Assembly (NCBI GenBank): GCA_013399855.1
Contig: VXAY01002056.1
Span: 2,285,009-2,349,008, forward strand
Reading direction: 5' to 3'
Length of the DNA stretch: 64,000 nt
Source of the DNA: Oxyruncus cristatus
Lineage: Eukaryota > Chordata > Aves > Passeriformes > Cotingidae
Of this stretch, positions 1-14,300 are shown in pieces (within the stretch, counting starts at the first letter, position 1; each line of letters opens with the position of its first letter). The position numbers and the translations under genes are program-made. The notes under the pieces were generated by a model. The model saw nothing but the letters and a program-made list of their open reading frames with translations. It ran no database searches and had not been told where the DNA came from.

Positions 1-55
1 TTATACCTCTATATATGATCATAAATATTGTCCTTTTTTATTTTTTTAACTGCAG

Positions 56-199
56 TTACCTTTGAAGATTGACATTATCAAGCACCCACACGAGACAGAT
101 GGCAAGAGCACTGCTGTGCATGCGAAGCTCCTGGCACCTGATGATGTTACAATTTATAAATACCCTTGTATTCCAGAATATGAAGAAAAGAGACATGAA
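56..199 (+). CDS. DTWD1: DTWD1 coding exon A (144 nt)
   Basis: Acceptor ttttttaactgcag directly precedes base 56 and donor GTAAGA starts at 200. The exon is exactly 48 codons in phase 0. It begins [18 protein letters not shown] and ends [11 protein letters not shown], matching the central DTWD1 region before the FPGP motif. Confidence 0.94.
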
Positions 200-3100
200 G
201 TAAGAAAACTGTAGCACTGTCTAATCACCCTGAATTTCCTTTGTTCACCACCTCACATGAGTGGATTCACTGTGTACCATAAGAAATATTTTGCCCATGT
301 ATGAAAGTATTCAGCTCGCAGTAAGTTAAACAGCAATTAGTTAAACAGCACAGCAGTGTTGTGCTCATCGTATTCAGCAGCTGCAGCATTTAAATTTCGA
401 ATTAACATGTTTTTTAACGTGAATTTAACATCATATTAGAAAATAGAATATTTTTAAAGAGATACTTTTGAACCTTGTCCTGACCTAAATGTTTTTAGGC
501 AGGGATATAAAATTTCTGTTCTTTAATGGAAGAATTCCTGGTGTTTTATTAGATTTTGTTGACACTCAGATCTCTCTTTTTTTCGTGCAGATAGCACTGA
601 TATTTCCTGGCCCCAATTCGGTTTCAGTGAAAGATATTGCTTTCCATCTCCAAAAGTACACTAAAAAAGGTGTGTGCAAGAGTGATGATTGTTCCAAAGA
701 ACCAGTTCTTAAGCAAGCAAAAATAGAACCTAAAGAAGAAAAAAGTCCAAATGAATGCATCTCAGGCAGCGGGAATGAAGGCACTAGACTGAAGAAAATA
801 ATATTTATTGACAGTACCTGGAATCAAACCAACAAGATAATAACTGATGAACGACTTCAAGGTAAAAAATACAAGTCGATATTGAGATGTTATTGCTGCA
901 AAAATGTTTAAGGGACGTATGTGTATAACAGACCTGAGCAGGATACAAGTGTATATCTACCCCTATATGAGTGTACATGAAAGACTTGACAGCCTGTTTC
1001 AGGGCTGTAAATGCTTCCTGAGCCAAAGACTCCATCACTTTCCATGTCATATAATTTGTTTTGCAAAATGATAATACTGAAGTAAGCATTTACATTTATT
1101 TCTCTCACTTCTCTAGTGGAACAACTCTTGTCTCATAGAGTGGAAGCTCTCATGTTAGACAGTAGAACAGTAGTTTGAGTTATCTCTGAAGAAAGTCAAA
1201 AAGGATTCCTTTGCAGGTGATTCTCTGCTTTTTCAGGAGACCCAGGGAAGCATTTTTGTACATAGTGGTGGCAGACAGAGCACTGAAAGGTGAACGAGGG
1301 ATTCAGGAGACTCAGCACAAGCATGTCATGCCTTGGGTTCTCTTTCTAGTGAAGTTGTTACAGTTTGATGATCTCACTACTTTCCAGACAAAAAGGGAAT
1401 TCCTGCTGGCCCTGTGTACCCTCCCAACTCTGAAAGCAGAAACTGGTAACTCTGCAAAACTTTTTGGTCTTAGGTTCATTTCAAGAAATTTCCGTTAAAG
1501 AATTCTAATTAAATGCACGAAAGGCAAAACAATGTAGCAATAGCATTCCATTTCCTTGGAGATGGATAGGAGTTTGAAAACACTCTCATTAGTGGAAAAG
1601 GTGCACTTAGCTGGGAGGCAGCCTGTCAAGTTTATATGCAATATAATAGTGCCTGCTTTGCACTGGATCCTATAAGGAATTTCACAGACTGTCTTCCATG
1701 AAAGATGAATGTTGTCTTGCTGTCTAGTCAGTTTATTAAAGAATCCCACATGTTAGGATAATGTATTGGCTAATTAAAATCCTGTTACAAGTATTTAGTT
1801 TAACACAAAACATGCTCTATCAACTACATTGAAGTATTACTGTAACAATTAGGGTAATTCATGTTGCACGTTTCCATAAAGCGTTTGGAACTTATTTTAA
1901 GAGGATGAATTCAAGAAAAGTAACAGGCAGCCAGGGAAACTGAAGGTTTCCATGGAAGCTTATGCAGTATTTCAGTAAAAAAGTCATAACTGGTGTTACT
2001 TTGGAGCTCTCAAAAGATGGTTTCCAGTTCCCCCATGACAGTGCTGATCTGGTGGACTCTTCCCTCCTTTTTAGAACATCTCAGTTCCAGCTGTTTTCCA
2101 GTCCTCTGTTTCCCTGAGCACCTTTCAGGATTGCTATAAGGTTTGATAGTGTCATGGAAGTCAGTTTTTTCTTATTGGGAGAATTTTACCCCCCCACACA
2201 TCAGATGTAACAGTTGCACACGTTACTTTCTTCATACAGAACATAAATTGCATTATCACTCCTTTTAGAGATTACAGGTTTGACTTCCAAGATGAACAGG
2301 GCAGAGTTTCCTTAGGCAAAACTGATGAAATTTTTATGCTGTACACACATGGAAAACAGAGAACTGTTGTCATTTTTCAGTTCAATTGCAAATTAAGTCA
2401 TCATCCAACAAAATATTCCTGCTATAATAAAGTTCAAAAAGAAGTGATCCTAATTCCAAATAAGTAATTGCCATACTTACTCAGAAAGATTAAGTTACAA
2501 GAAATACTGAATGGAAACATTAATGAAGCCAAGAAAATTTAAAGAAAAACCTTGTGTTTTGTAACCTTGTATTTATATAGAGAATAAATCTAGCAAATTG
2601 TGCTGCAGGAGAAAGCAAATGAGTACATCAATCTTGAAAAAAAAAAAAGAGCCTTGAGAACTTGGACAAAAACGTACTTCTATATCTACTCGTAAAAGTG
2701 GTGTAATATATCTTTAGAAAGCAAAACTAAATCAGTTGTGTTAAAGACAGGAAATATTTGAAAGTTGGTAATGTCTAGGATTGATTACTTCATTAAAAGT
2801 GGTCTCTAGATCAGAAAGGAAACAGTTGAATCTAATGTAATAATTACTTTCTCACATGAGTGATGGAGCTTATTGGCAACATCAACATGGTTGTTAAAGA
2901 AACAGATGACTTTGATATTTTTTCCTGTAAATTTGATCCACTTTGTATTAGCCAAATATTTTATTAGCTTATACATTAGTATTGTAAGCTTTCATATGAA
3001 GGATCCATATTTGAAATAAAACATTGCCTTTGGCTGTATATACAGTACCGATGAGACATGCTCAGTAAACTCTTAACTCTTAACCCCCTCTCGTTTTATT

Positions 3101-4877
3101 TTTTATAAAAAACTACTAAAAGGTTTTGTTTAAAATTTACTGATCCTGCATTTGTGGTAAGCTCTGTAGTGTCCATGGGCTTGCCTTCAATGAACTTTTG
3201 GTTGTATTCAAACCACAACTATGTGGGAGTTTGTGTTGGAGGAATTGTCCCCTGAATTTACTTCACTGCTGTTCAGGCGGAACTGTCTCTGAATCTGATG
3301 GAACTTTTCGCTTTGGTTATGGCTGAGAATTCAGGTATTGAAAACTGGTGAGGGAAACAAGCTTAATGCAGTTTCCTACTACTATTTTAACTTTCACATG
3401 TATAGAATTATTAAAGGTTAATAATTAGACTAGGTTATTTTTGAGTTTTTGCTTCCAAAATGCCAACAAGAACGTTTAAATACAGGGACAGAATCTTCTG
3501 GTGTTCAAGTTCTTTTAAAACACCGTAGTAGAGACTTGTTTTGCTGTGCAGGATATCATACACATTGCTAACTGCAAAGCAAACAACTGAATCCTTCCTG
3601 CAGTTATATTGGAAAGAATTAACCATAGTTGGAAGGTAGAAAGTACAGGATTACAAGTGCTGGGCTCTAGCCCAGTTTGTGCTCCTGAATTTGGACCTTA
3701 CTGAAACTTCTCTGTCCATAACTTCCAAGCAATTCTTAGACCACGTTGTTATTTGTACTATTACTTGTGCTAAACCATGTCATGTGACACAATACCAGGT
3801 TTTGACATTTAGGAAAATGTAACTTTACAACCTGCTCCTGATATTATTGGCAGGTGTATCCACTGTTCTTTATAATCCAGCTGTCCATCCTGTTTACAAA
3901 GCGATTACACATTAAGGTGGCTTTAGTTTTGAATAGTTTGTGCATCTTAAGAAACATGAAAACCGAGATACACATTTAAAATTCATCTGAATAATAGGAC
4001 AGTTACAGAGACTGTGGTAGATAGAAGATTTTCATGTGCCATACAGACCCCAAGTTCCTTCTTTCATCTCAAGTGGGAATGCTTTTAGTTTCTAATAAAG
4101 TTAATTACCAGATTCTGTCATACTTACTCCTGAGTAATCTCAGTGAGATTTCAGTTACTTAACAAGCACAAATGAAAAGTTTCTGGCTCTTGCACATAGT
4201 CCTCAGTCAGCAACACTAACAGTCTGAAGGATTCTGTTTTACACTTGAAAGTTATTAACTTTGCAAAAGATGAAGTAATAATTTTAAGAACCTTGATGAG
4301 TCTTGGTAGGTGTGCGTTTCACTCTTGCCATCTGAAGAGACCCTTTAGTTTACTGAGAGCTGTGAGGCTGTTGGAATGAAAGGATGACTTGTAATTAATT
4401 GTAAATATCAGGATTGTAACCCTGTACTTACAGCACTTTTTCATCAAATTTCAAAGTGGCCCACAAAGAAAGATAGAATTATTGCCTGAGGTTTATGGAT
4501 GAAAAATGGAGGTGCAGGAAGAGAAAGGATTTGCATGCACGCATCCAGCAGGGCAGCAGCAAAGTCAGAAAACAAAACTAAAGTCTTGACTGGCATCCTG
4601 GCCACCAATCCACATTGTCTAATCTGTGTCATCTTTTTCCTTGACAGGATTGCTACAAATTGAGTTGAAGACAAGGAAAACTTGTTTTTGGCGTCATCAG
4701 AAGGGAAAGCCAGACACGTACCTCTCCACAATAGAAGCCATTTATTATTTCCTTGTGGACTATCATCAGGAGGTTTTGAAAGAGAACTACAAAGGACAAT
4801 ACGATAATCTGCTTTTTTTCTTTTCATTTATGTACACATTGATTAAAAATGCCAAGTGTTGTGCAGGAAAAGAATAA
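56..4877 (+). CDS. DTWD1: DTWD1, tRNA-uridine aminocarboxypropyltransferase 1 (3' part; three coding exons 56-199, 591-861, 4648-4877)
   Basis: DTWD1 transfers the 3-amino-3-carboxypropyl group of S-adenosylmethionine to a D-loop uridine (acp3U20) of certain tRNAs. Three exons read through in one frame when joined, each with AG acceptor and GT donor or a stop. The protein shows the family signature [12 protein letters not shown] (the DxTW motif) in the middle exon, [12 protein letters not shown] upstream of it, and the conserved C-terminal block [16 protein letters not shown] followed by [14 protein letters not shown]. No frameshift or internal stop was seen. The first exon in the window opens in phase 0 at a splice acceptor, so the start codon and upstream exons lie left of the window. 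The C-terminus ends NAKCCAGKE, a few residues shorter than I recall for the human protein. The lysine- and glutamate-rich stretch between the two conserved blocks is variable in the family. Identity is firm; only the missing 5' end limits the entry. Confidence 0.94.
591..861 (+). CDS. DTWD1: DTWD1 coding exon B (271 nt, carries DxTW motif)
   Basis: A pyrimidine-rich acceptor (ctttttttcgtgcag) precedes 591 and the donor GTAAAA begins at 862. Translation starts [20 protein letters not shown] and ends [19 protein letters not shown] plus one base of a split glycine codon. The DSTW tetrapeptide is the family's catalytic-site signature. The middle of the exon is a charged, poorly conserved linker. 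Confidence 0.94.
862..4647 (+). other. DTWD1 last intron (3.8 kb)
   Basis: AT-rich intronic sequence between coding exons B and C. I recognise no embedded gene, RNA or mobile element. The only low-complexity feature is an A-tract near 2638-2649. The smaller intron 200-590 is likewise featureless. Confidence 0.7.
4648..4877 (+). CDS. DTWD1: DTWD1 terminal coding exon C
   Basis: Acceptor ccttgacag precedes base 4648. The first two bases complete the split glycine, giving [20 protein letters not shown]. The exon ends NAKCCAGKE and a TAA stop at 4875-4877. The 127-residue reading on the opposite strand over the same bases is a shadow. Confidence 0.94.
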
Positions 4878-5305
4878 GATGTCTGTCTGTAGGTGCATGA
4901 CAACTTTTTTTGGTGATAAGCTGCACAAACATAACTATTTTTGTCTGACTGAAATCTGGAAATAGACTGTACAGTGGCTACAGTGTTTGTCCAGAAATAA
5001 CCTGCACACTTGAGGTTGTAGAACTACTCAGATGAGCACTGTGATCAGAGTTACTTTTTTTGAAAACAGTTACACTTTGCTAAATCTTGCTGGATTTCAT
5101 CCTACAGGTCTGATGTGCTCACTGTGATGAGCACAGTTCCTGAGGCGGGGATAGGAGGAGGACTTGACCCCTCTTGCCATAAGGAGCAATCTCTCTAACT
5201 GTAAAAACGAATTCACGTACTAGAATTTTATTGTTACTAATAGTTCCTGTCTGGTGTTTTCTTTGTGTTTTACACTGTAATAAAGATTTCACTTTCATGA
5301 CATCA
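4878..5305 (+). other. DTWD1: DTWD1 3' untranslated region
   Basis: This non-coding stretch follows the DTWD1 stop and ends shortly after a canonical poly(A) hexamer. The 3' end is inferred from signal position; the exact cleavage site is not visible from sequence. Confidence 0.7.
5279..5284 (+). terminator. AATAAA polyadenylation signal of DTWD1
   Basis: The AATAAA hexamer lies about 400 bases after the DTWD1 stop, within tgtaataaagatttcac, preceded by a T/G-rich stretch (ctggtgttttctttgtgtt). It is the first canonical hexamer I see in the expected range after the stop. Confidence 0.75.
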
Positions 5306-8300
5306 AAAGCTTAAGGAAATGAATAGGATGGTATTTAATTGGGGAAAGTTGCACCAATACAAAATGAAAGAGCATATTAATTGAATACAAATTATGTGCT
5401 TTCAAAATTAAGTCTGGAAAATGGTTCTAGTAATAAAAAAGTGGTCTCTTTAAACATACAGTGTATGATTTCTGTAGTACCTTTCACATACTGTTATATT
5501 AAGATTATTCTCAACTTCTTGGGTAATTTTAGACTTCCTCAAACAAATTTAGTTAAGTGTTTATTACTATTACATAATATTATTTTGGGGAACACTAAAT
5601 GAATGTCACTATGGCATATTTTGTAGGAACATTTTGTAGGTGCCACATGCTTGTATTTGAAGCAGCAGAACATTGCACTGCAGGAGCTGTCTGAAAATGT
5701 AGATCCTTTTGGAGGACTCAACACAAAGTAATTTGCAGTGACGAGAAACAGAGAAGATGCTGATTCTGACCACAACATTTCTGACAAGAATTGACTTCCT
5801 TAAATTAGGCAGACTGTGAATCTGCTGTGTTTTTTCTTTTGCAGTAATCACGTAACTGAGAATTTCTCTGTGCTGATGGAAGTTTGCTGGTGGGTGTAGC
5901 ACTGCTGTCAGTCATCACGTGGGAATGTAATTTTGCCATGTTTTACTGTACAGCCAATGCTGGCAGAGGTGATAGACCTGAGCTAGTACCTTGCCAGCAG
6001 AGTTACATAAATATATTTTTATCACACTATGATAAAAAAATGTTGATAAAAATTCTTGCAGTAGGAAAAAATGTTTCATTCGAGGTACAAGATAAGATGG
6101 ATAATTATTTCTGAATATTCTCAGAAGAAAAAAATAAATCTTGTCAAATGACAGACTGAAAAAGTATAATAGATTATTGCTCAAACAAAAAAAATAAAGA
6201 TTTTGTTATCACCTCTAGCATACTCTCTAGGAGGGCACTCTCATGTCTTGGTGAACACAGATATAGTCTTGAAAAATACTTGAAAATATTTTTACGCTTA
6301 CACAGCAATCTATACAGGCTCAGATAACTGATTTGTGCCGTGTTTTAATGCTTCAGCATATTGAAATCACTTAATATTACTGACAACAATGCTTAATAAT
6401 GCTTAAATAAACCAAGATACAAATACACTTTCCCATGTCGTATTTAAGATTTGTGTGCTTATCTGCACAAGAGAAATGCATTTCAGTGGGTGATGGAAAC
6501 AAACCTCCTCCATTTGCAAACAGAAGTGCTGATTATGTTACAGGAGTGCACACAAAATGGGCATGAACTAAAACAGCACCAGGGAAACACAGACCTGAAG
6601 TCAGAATGAGAAAGATAATTTTTATATCTACCTATATATTGAGTTCACGTGCCAGGCAATGAGAAAAACCAGCAGTCATGTCTCAGTGCTATTGAAACAA
6701 CACCACTTATTCATTTGGTTCTTACTGCTATTGAGAGGTTATTTTGGCTTTTTAAAATGATTAATGCTATTTCCTTTGGTATGAATTTTGATAGTCTTTT
6801 GACATTTCCATCTGTTCTTGTGTTTCTTAAACTAAGATTGTTACAATATTTTTTTAAAAAATCACACAAGTATAATAGCATGAGTAGGAAACTTTCACCC
6901 ACTTTAAACAAACAAAAATAAAATGAACCCACTGACCTAATGTTTTACAAGAACCAGAGAGAAAAATCTGGGGGGAGAGGGGGAATTACTTCCAAGACAC
7001 ATTTCCCTGAAAACATGTTTTTTATTTAAGAAGCAGAGGTCAGATAAAAGCTTGTATAAGCGCTGTTCTTTGTTACTTTTGGAAAATAGTTTTATAAGGT
7101 TAAAAATTGTTTCCAAATTTAAGTTTTGTGTACCTCACTTCATTTGAACAATGGGAATTAAGAAACTATTCCAAAAGAAAATTAATTTTAATTCTCAGGT
7201 GAAATTAATGTACAGAATATATTTTAAATCTGGAACACTGTGTCCAGGAATTGGGTTCAGATTCTTTTTCTTCCAGTGCAACCTCACTGTAAAGCAAAAG
7301 TCATTTGTCATACCAAGGGACAGATACACACCTAATATCTGTAATTTGTTAAGGTCTGTTGGTATTCCTGTGATAACCTTTTATGGGGGCAGGAAGGAGT
7401 TTATTGTCACTTCTGCTGCAAATCTGCCCTGTCTGAGCAGCAGATGTAGTTCCCCCTTCTCTCCCATGTATAAAAATATTGAAGTGCTCTATTTAATTCC
7501 AACATTGGTATAAGAAGCCAAGTCATCCCTCTCACACTGTAAGCATCTCAATGCCACTGCTACATTTTTCCAGCTTTGAGACTAAAGAAAAATTTTGTTC
7601 TGCTAAACGAAAGCGATCAAGTGGTTAATCCTTTCAAGTGCAATTAGCAGCACTGACCTCCCTGTTCTTTAAAATGAGGGTCATGGGGAGGTAAAGGCCA
7701 GTTCTGGGCCTTTCCTTTCATATCAGGATACCCCTTCACTAACTATCTCTTCTGTTTCCAAAAACATCAGAGACCAAGAGAGAAAAACAGGCTTCTGCTT
7801 CCATTAGCAGTAACTTAAACAGCCATAAGTTAAAGGGGGAGGAAAAGGAAGAGCATCTCTATCTCCTTTCACAACAGAAGACATCTGGCCTCCTGCGGGG
7901 AGGCCCCAGATAACAAAGAACCTGTCACTGCAACCCTCCTCGATGTGTCCAGAGAACCATTTTACCTGCAGTCTGGCTCATTCATTTCCTGCCACTGGAG
8001 CCATCTGCTTTTGCTTATTGTGGGTATTTTTGTTCTTTCGTTGGCCAGGAGCATGAAGTGGCTTCACTTTAGCATGCCTGGATGCTTGGTCAGAGGGAGT
8101 ATTTAATCCTTCTCTCAAAATGAATAAGAGAGGGAGCTGCAAAAAACAATTCCTTTCCTGGAAGGTAGCACAAATGTCATCCAAGCTGAGGTTGAATAAA
8201 GGGTCATGTCAGTGCATGGGGTAAAGATACATGGAGATTGAAAAGAGATGCCAACTTGGAATCTACAGCACAACCTTCCAAAGCATTTGTAATCTTACCT

Positions 8301-11300
8301 TATTTGAATCCTTTGCTGCTGCTTCTTGCAATTATTTTTCAGTTGGAGTCCATCTGCTTTTTCACAGTGCTCTTCAGGCCCAGTTGCAGAGTAATACAGT
8401 GATCTGTTCTTGCTTTTCACTTGCACTGAGCTTCAGTATTTTGCTTGACTGCTTTAAAAATCAGTCACAGAAATGATGGTTATAGCTCACTTGTATAAAA
8501 TGTAGGGTGACAGGAAAATCCATTCTAACTATCCCTGCCTTTCAAAGGACCAAAAGAAGGATGGGGGTAGATTTCCATTAGTTTCCCATCATTTACTATA
8601 ATTAATACACTCCCAGGTACCATTAACTTTTGTCTCAGAGTATTTTGGGACACAAAAGTTAACAGTGATTGCAGCACAGTTAAAACAGGAAAGCTTTTCC
8701 ACTAAGATTAAAATATCATGTGGCAGCTAAACCCCCGATCTACTGATACCAGAATATGAGGTCACCTATTAAGGTACTGAAGAACTCAGCATAATTCCTG
8801 AACTGTTACCCCTTGTCTTCAGGGACACCATTTTAGCAAAATTCCAATGCTGTCATTAATAAGAATGTGAATTGTGACTGGTGACACTTAGTAATACTGA
8901 CATTCAAAGGAAGTGTTTATATGAAAAATGTACCACATTCTTCCTGTTCACTTGTTGGGAAAGATAACACATTGCTGCCATTTTCTGGATCCTGAGGAGA
9001 AATGAGATGCTGCAGAATTTTGAAAGTAGGGTATCACATTACACTAAAAACACTCACAGTGGTGTGATTTCTTTACCACTATCTGTCAGAAATAAATTCA
9101 CATAGTTCTTGAGTTCCACGGCAAGAGGTGGGAACTACTTCTCTAATGCAAAGCAGACAGCAGACTTTGTATTTTCACCTCATGGAAAGTGGAAATTTTT
9201 GTCTAACTTTAGCAATCCTGGTGCGGTTACCACATGATTTTACTGTTGATTTTTCAGACCACTGGTGTTGCAATAGGATGTTTAGAAACATACCACAGAA
9301 GAGAATGCTCCGCACCAGTACACCCCAGACTGAGTCCTACTCCACCCACCATCCTGTGCACTGTGCTTCCCTTACCTAGGAAGTTCATTTCTGCCTCTGA
9401 ATAACAATTCTCTACATATGAAGCTTGGCCCATCAGCCAGTTGAACTCAGCACAAAGCCTAAAGGCTGAGAATTATTACTCCAAAGGTTCTGATGGTAAA
9501 ATTTTTCAACGACAGGGATAGATGTACACATGTGGCAGTAAGTACATATATGTACACCTAGAGAAGTAGGTGTATATGTGTTAGCATCAATAAATATATA
9601 CCTCTCTCCTAGCAATAAATGCATTAGGACACAACCAAGTATTTTCTCTCCTGCTGTTTCTTAGGGAACATAAAGAAAATCCAAGTGTGGTATCAGAGTT
9701 TACAGTTTTAAAGATAAAACTGTTACATGCATAAAGCAAATGTATACTTGAATTAGAGAGACATATAGCTGAGCCTGCTAATGTACATAGATGAGTAGTT
9801 TGACTAGGAATTCATATAAGTTTGGATGTACTATCCAGCACAAGTGCTGTATTATCCCTCCAAACAATACACTGGGAAAACAAATAATGTTTTATATTTT
9901 CTCACCATTCCGAATATTGCTGGTGCTGAGCCAGAGAAGCTCCCTACGCCTCTCTCGTAACCTATCACATTTTCTTTGCAGCCCCAAGCAGCGCTGAAGT
10001 ATTAGATGTGGAAAAAAAAAAAAATTAAGGACACCCAATTAAGCTGAACAGGACACACCAAAGTACTTCAAAGAGTAAAATTGCAAACTAAACTCTAGAG
10101 ACTACTGAACTACACCTGTACAGGGGGAATGCCATGGATCATGCTCCACCATTTCTTTAGGAGAGAAGGAGAAAGGAGCAAGAGGGCACCCACCATGGTA
10201 CTAAGGAAAAAGAGTTGCCTCAGGTAATAGTGGCATGAGCACCTATATACATGCACTTACATGATCCTTGATGGAAAATTGGTATTATGCGTAATGCAAT
10301 GTGAAGTTTTCTTTGCTGGCATTTGATTGGAGAATAAAATAATCAAGCTGGACTTAGTGTTTCTCTGAGGTTTTTTAATTAATATTATGCAAGTAGTTTA
10401 TAAATTCCTCAGTTTATATTAGTATTTACTCTATTTTGAAGTAATTTTATTACAAGCAACAGCGTGTAAATCTATTAATGTAACTGTAAATTTCATAATA
10501 TATCTTCTCTCCTTCTAAAATGGGATAAGATTTGGCCTTTACTCTGGAGAATGTGTTTGTACAAATGATCTGGTATAACCCATAACTTCAATAAAACAAG
10601 TTCTCTGTGAGGTAATTACATGGACTCGTCATTTTATTTTGCAAAATGAAACGTTCCAGTATGATCTTCAACAGATAGGATATCAAGAAGGATTGAATAT
10701 ATTCTCTAATTAAGTTAATGTCTGTATCTGTTAATGTCCACAAGGCCTGGGTTTAAGCATACTTGAGGATCCTTCAGGTTTTCCTCCTAATGAGTTTCCA
10801 TATGAAAAACCTTTCTTCTACTCAATTAAAAATTGAATTATAAAAAACATTCCTAGGAAGCACTTAATTTTGAAGGGTTTCATATAATCGGTGTGGTGGG
10901 GTTTTTTAACCATACTTGAATGCCACACTCACAGCCTGAAGGTCTGTTTTAGCACACTTTCTGAAGTTATTTGCTTTGGAGATGGATGCTAGTGAATTGA
11001 AGAGAATCAAACTCTTTATAGCTCTAAAAAAGTATCCTTAGCATCTTTTCTGCAGAAGAACAATACTTTGGGTTCCAATAAAAGAAGTTTGCTCGAGTTG
11101 AAACTCAGCCTCCACTTCAAATGTTGCTCCCTAATGCCAAATACTAAAAAAAAAAAAAAAATTATTTCAAGAACATAATAACATTTTATTTCTTTCAAAA
11201 ATTGTTTTTTAGGTTTCAGTTTTATGACTAAATTGTTTGCCAAGTGCAGCGTGAATTCCAACTGACCTAAACCTGCATTTTCCAGCGATTAGTCCATGAA

Positions 11301-14300
11301 GCTGAAACATTCTATACAGCTTTCTCTGTTCACGGGCTTCCTTTGGGCCCAATCAATCCTACAGTCTCCTTTTTTTTTTTTTTTTTCATATTTACAGCAG
11401 ACAAGCAAGCAACTTGATACAGCTTCAGTTGTCAGAAACATCATGTAAAGCAACCTCAGTCTACTTGAAGCACTTGGACCACGTTACTTCCTCTTTTAAC
11501 CTCGCCCGTGCCTGAGTGTGTTGAGAATATTGGCTTTGATCTGCATACCTACGTCGGGTAAGAGCACAAAAATGCTTGCATTCTATTCTATCATGACTGT
11601 TTGGCAAAAAAATATAACACAGAAACCTTCACATTGCCAAAAGCTTTCTCTTTGCCTTGAATATTGCTCTCTTTATCTGGGGAGCTGGTTTAAAATTGAT
11701 GCCTGAAGCAGCCAGGGATTTTGCCAACAAAGCCATATTGCCCAGCTCTTGAATGCAGAAGGCTCTCTAAGGTAGGCATAGCCTGGCTGATTTTTCTCAT
11801 TTTAAAAGGAGAATCCATTGAAAAATTAATAGAGTAAGAAACAAAAAAATCTTTAATTTTTTGAAGCCCATGAAAACTAACACAGTAGATTCAAGCAGCC
11901 AATACTTTAGCTGTTCCAACATATGGATGGCCGGGTGGAAATGGCCAGGATTTGTTTTTCAAGGCCTCTGCAAAGTTCTGCCTTTTCTGTATAGACAGTG
12001 GACATTTTCAGTTAAAGGTGTGCCTATGTACATTCATCTTGTGAGGCATCAAGTTAGAAAAGACATTTCTTGTTTATATCTCTGCATGTTGGCACTCTTC
12101 TTGTGAGAAATTAATACATCATACCTAACACTGTACTAAACTCTGTCACTGGTTTTTAGTACCTTATTTTGCTTTCCAGAGTTCCAGTATTGGCATGCAA
12201 GAATTGGGATCTTCCTGTGCTGCTGAGTTTACTGTGTCATTTGCACCACTGACCAGAGCCAAGTCTGTATCGGAGACAAAAAGGAAATATATTACAAAAT
12301 GTGTTATTATGAAAGGAAAAGCCACTGCTTCAAGTTATCAAGACAACACCAAAGCACATTAATCAAGTATACAATAAATGATGACAGTTTGTTGTTTCAT
12401 CTGAATGAAAAAATTAAGTCCATCTGTTGGTGCTCAAACCTAGAATCCAATCTTGGCAGTTCTAAGTGCTAATGAAAACTATTAAAAAAATTTCATGCGT
12501 TCTCTATGCAAGATATCATAAAAGTAAATACTGCTCAGATTTAAGAGGCAGCCTTACGCAAGGCCACGGCAAGGTTGCTAAATAGAGCACATATGTGGGA
12601 TCTGAGGATGACGTCCATCCCATTATACCACATGGTGTGTTTCAACACTGCTCACTGACAGTCCAGATCTACAATCTCTGCTCTGTTGGGCTCCTCAGCT
12701 CCACGGCTCTGCGTGCAGGAAGCACTGTATGGACACGCAATCCACTGTAGGTCCAGGAACTGACATTTTAGTCGCTCAAGAGATTCCACAGCTTTGGTAA
12801 AGATGGTAGAACACAGCCCTAAAAGTTGGTAGTAATTCCTAAAACCTCTAGCCACAGTGGTCATAAATGGTATATTTCTACAGTAACTTTACTGATAAAA
12901 ACATGGTGTTTAATGCAGAGCTTTGGCACCATCAGTCAACCCCCCTTATCCTCAGTCTCATTCAATCCTTCAAGGAACTCTTACTGGGTTTGTGAAATGT
13001 GACAAGCAGCACAAGCAGCAGTAATCCCTCTGCTAAACACACTTACCCACATGCCTACCAATTCTGTTGTTGTTGGTTTTCAGTTGTTCACAGTTTGCCC
13101 AGTAAAGTCAAGCTTATTAGTCTGTGTATCTGTTCAGTCTCCTGGATCCATATTAAAATCAGCACCACATTACAGCTTCCATTTCTCCCAACCTTTCTAA
13201 CCACAGGGCTGGCTATGCCTGGCAACCAGAGAAGGATGTTCTGGCTGTACCATTTTATTACCTTCTGCAAGAGCCCTCTAAGTGACTGAGGTGCACGAGC
13301 CAAAGGAATTTAGTGTCCTGTTACATGGAGAACAGCCTCCAGGTCTAAGACAACCACAGATCTACTTTGAGCATAGAAGGGAATAAAAGCAATGTAACAC
13401 AGAAATGTCTGATTTCCCTGCTGCTTCTAAGTTCCTAAAATGCACACAAATGTAATGTCAACAAACTTACAACATCACATACATCAATGAAAGCAGATTA
13501 TCCTCATTGACAGCAACAAAGCTACACCTACTTTAGATGTTTATGAAACATAACTGCATAATCTTGTCCTTCCAATCTGTGTTTATAGAATGAACAGTGA
13601 GTCAGAAGCATTTTAAGATTGTCTGCTGAAAACTTTTGATATTGAGTCTTCTAGAGGCAGTAAATTCAAGATCCTATGGTACTAAACTTAGCTTGTAAAC
13701 CTTCCTTTATGAGCTGTCACCTGCATAGTTGCTTGGAATAAAATCATCTAGCTTTACTCTCATCCATTAAAGCCGGGCCCAGTGATGCAAAGCAGCCCTA
13801 AACCAGATAAAGCAGTGAAGAATTCTTATGTGAAGGAAATACGGGCAGTGCAAGGTGATATAAAGATCTGAAAAGGTGCTGTTGAAATTACCAGTTCCCT
13901 ACCTGTCAGTGACCTCTCTAGTTTAATAGTTGGCAGCCTCAGAAGGAATGAAAGGCCTAGAGGCAGTATAGAGCCATCTTCACCTTTATTCCTAATGTTA
14001 CAGCTCATATGCATCTCCAGAGAAATTATCACAGCTGTTATAGGCTTCCTTGCTCATGCAGTGTGGAATATATTAGGAAAGGTTTGCCATCTTCACAAAT
14101 TTAGGACTTATACAGAAAAAAAAAATCAAAAGAGACAATTAAGTCAGTGAATATTAAAACCACGAATCATTAACACACTAAACATCGATTTTTGTGTTGT
14201 TTGTATTTTTAACAATGCAGCATTCTCCTTGGAATTCACTATTTTATTACAAATAAAGCCTCTGACCTTTTAAAGGTAATTTCTTTAATCTTCAGGGGAA

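Noticed and set aside
4444..4827. 127-codon - strand open frame
   Set aside because: It overlaps the terminal DTWD1 exon on the opposite strand and is its shadow.
13190..13260. Faint + strand resemblance to the NNT block HPVAGRMPGQLNVLL
   Set aside because: It is on the wrong strand for the relic, would require a local inversion, and the match is short and gapped.
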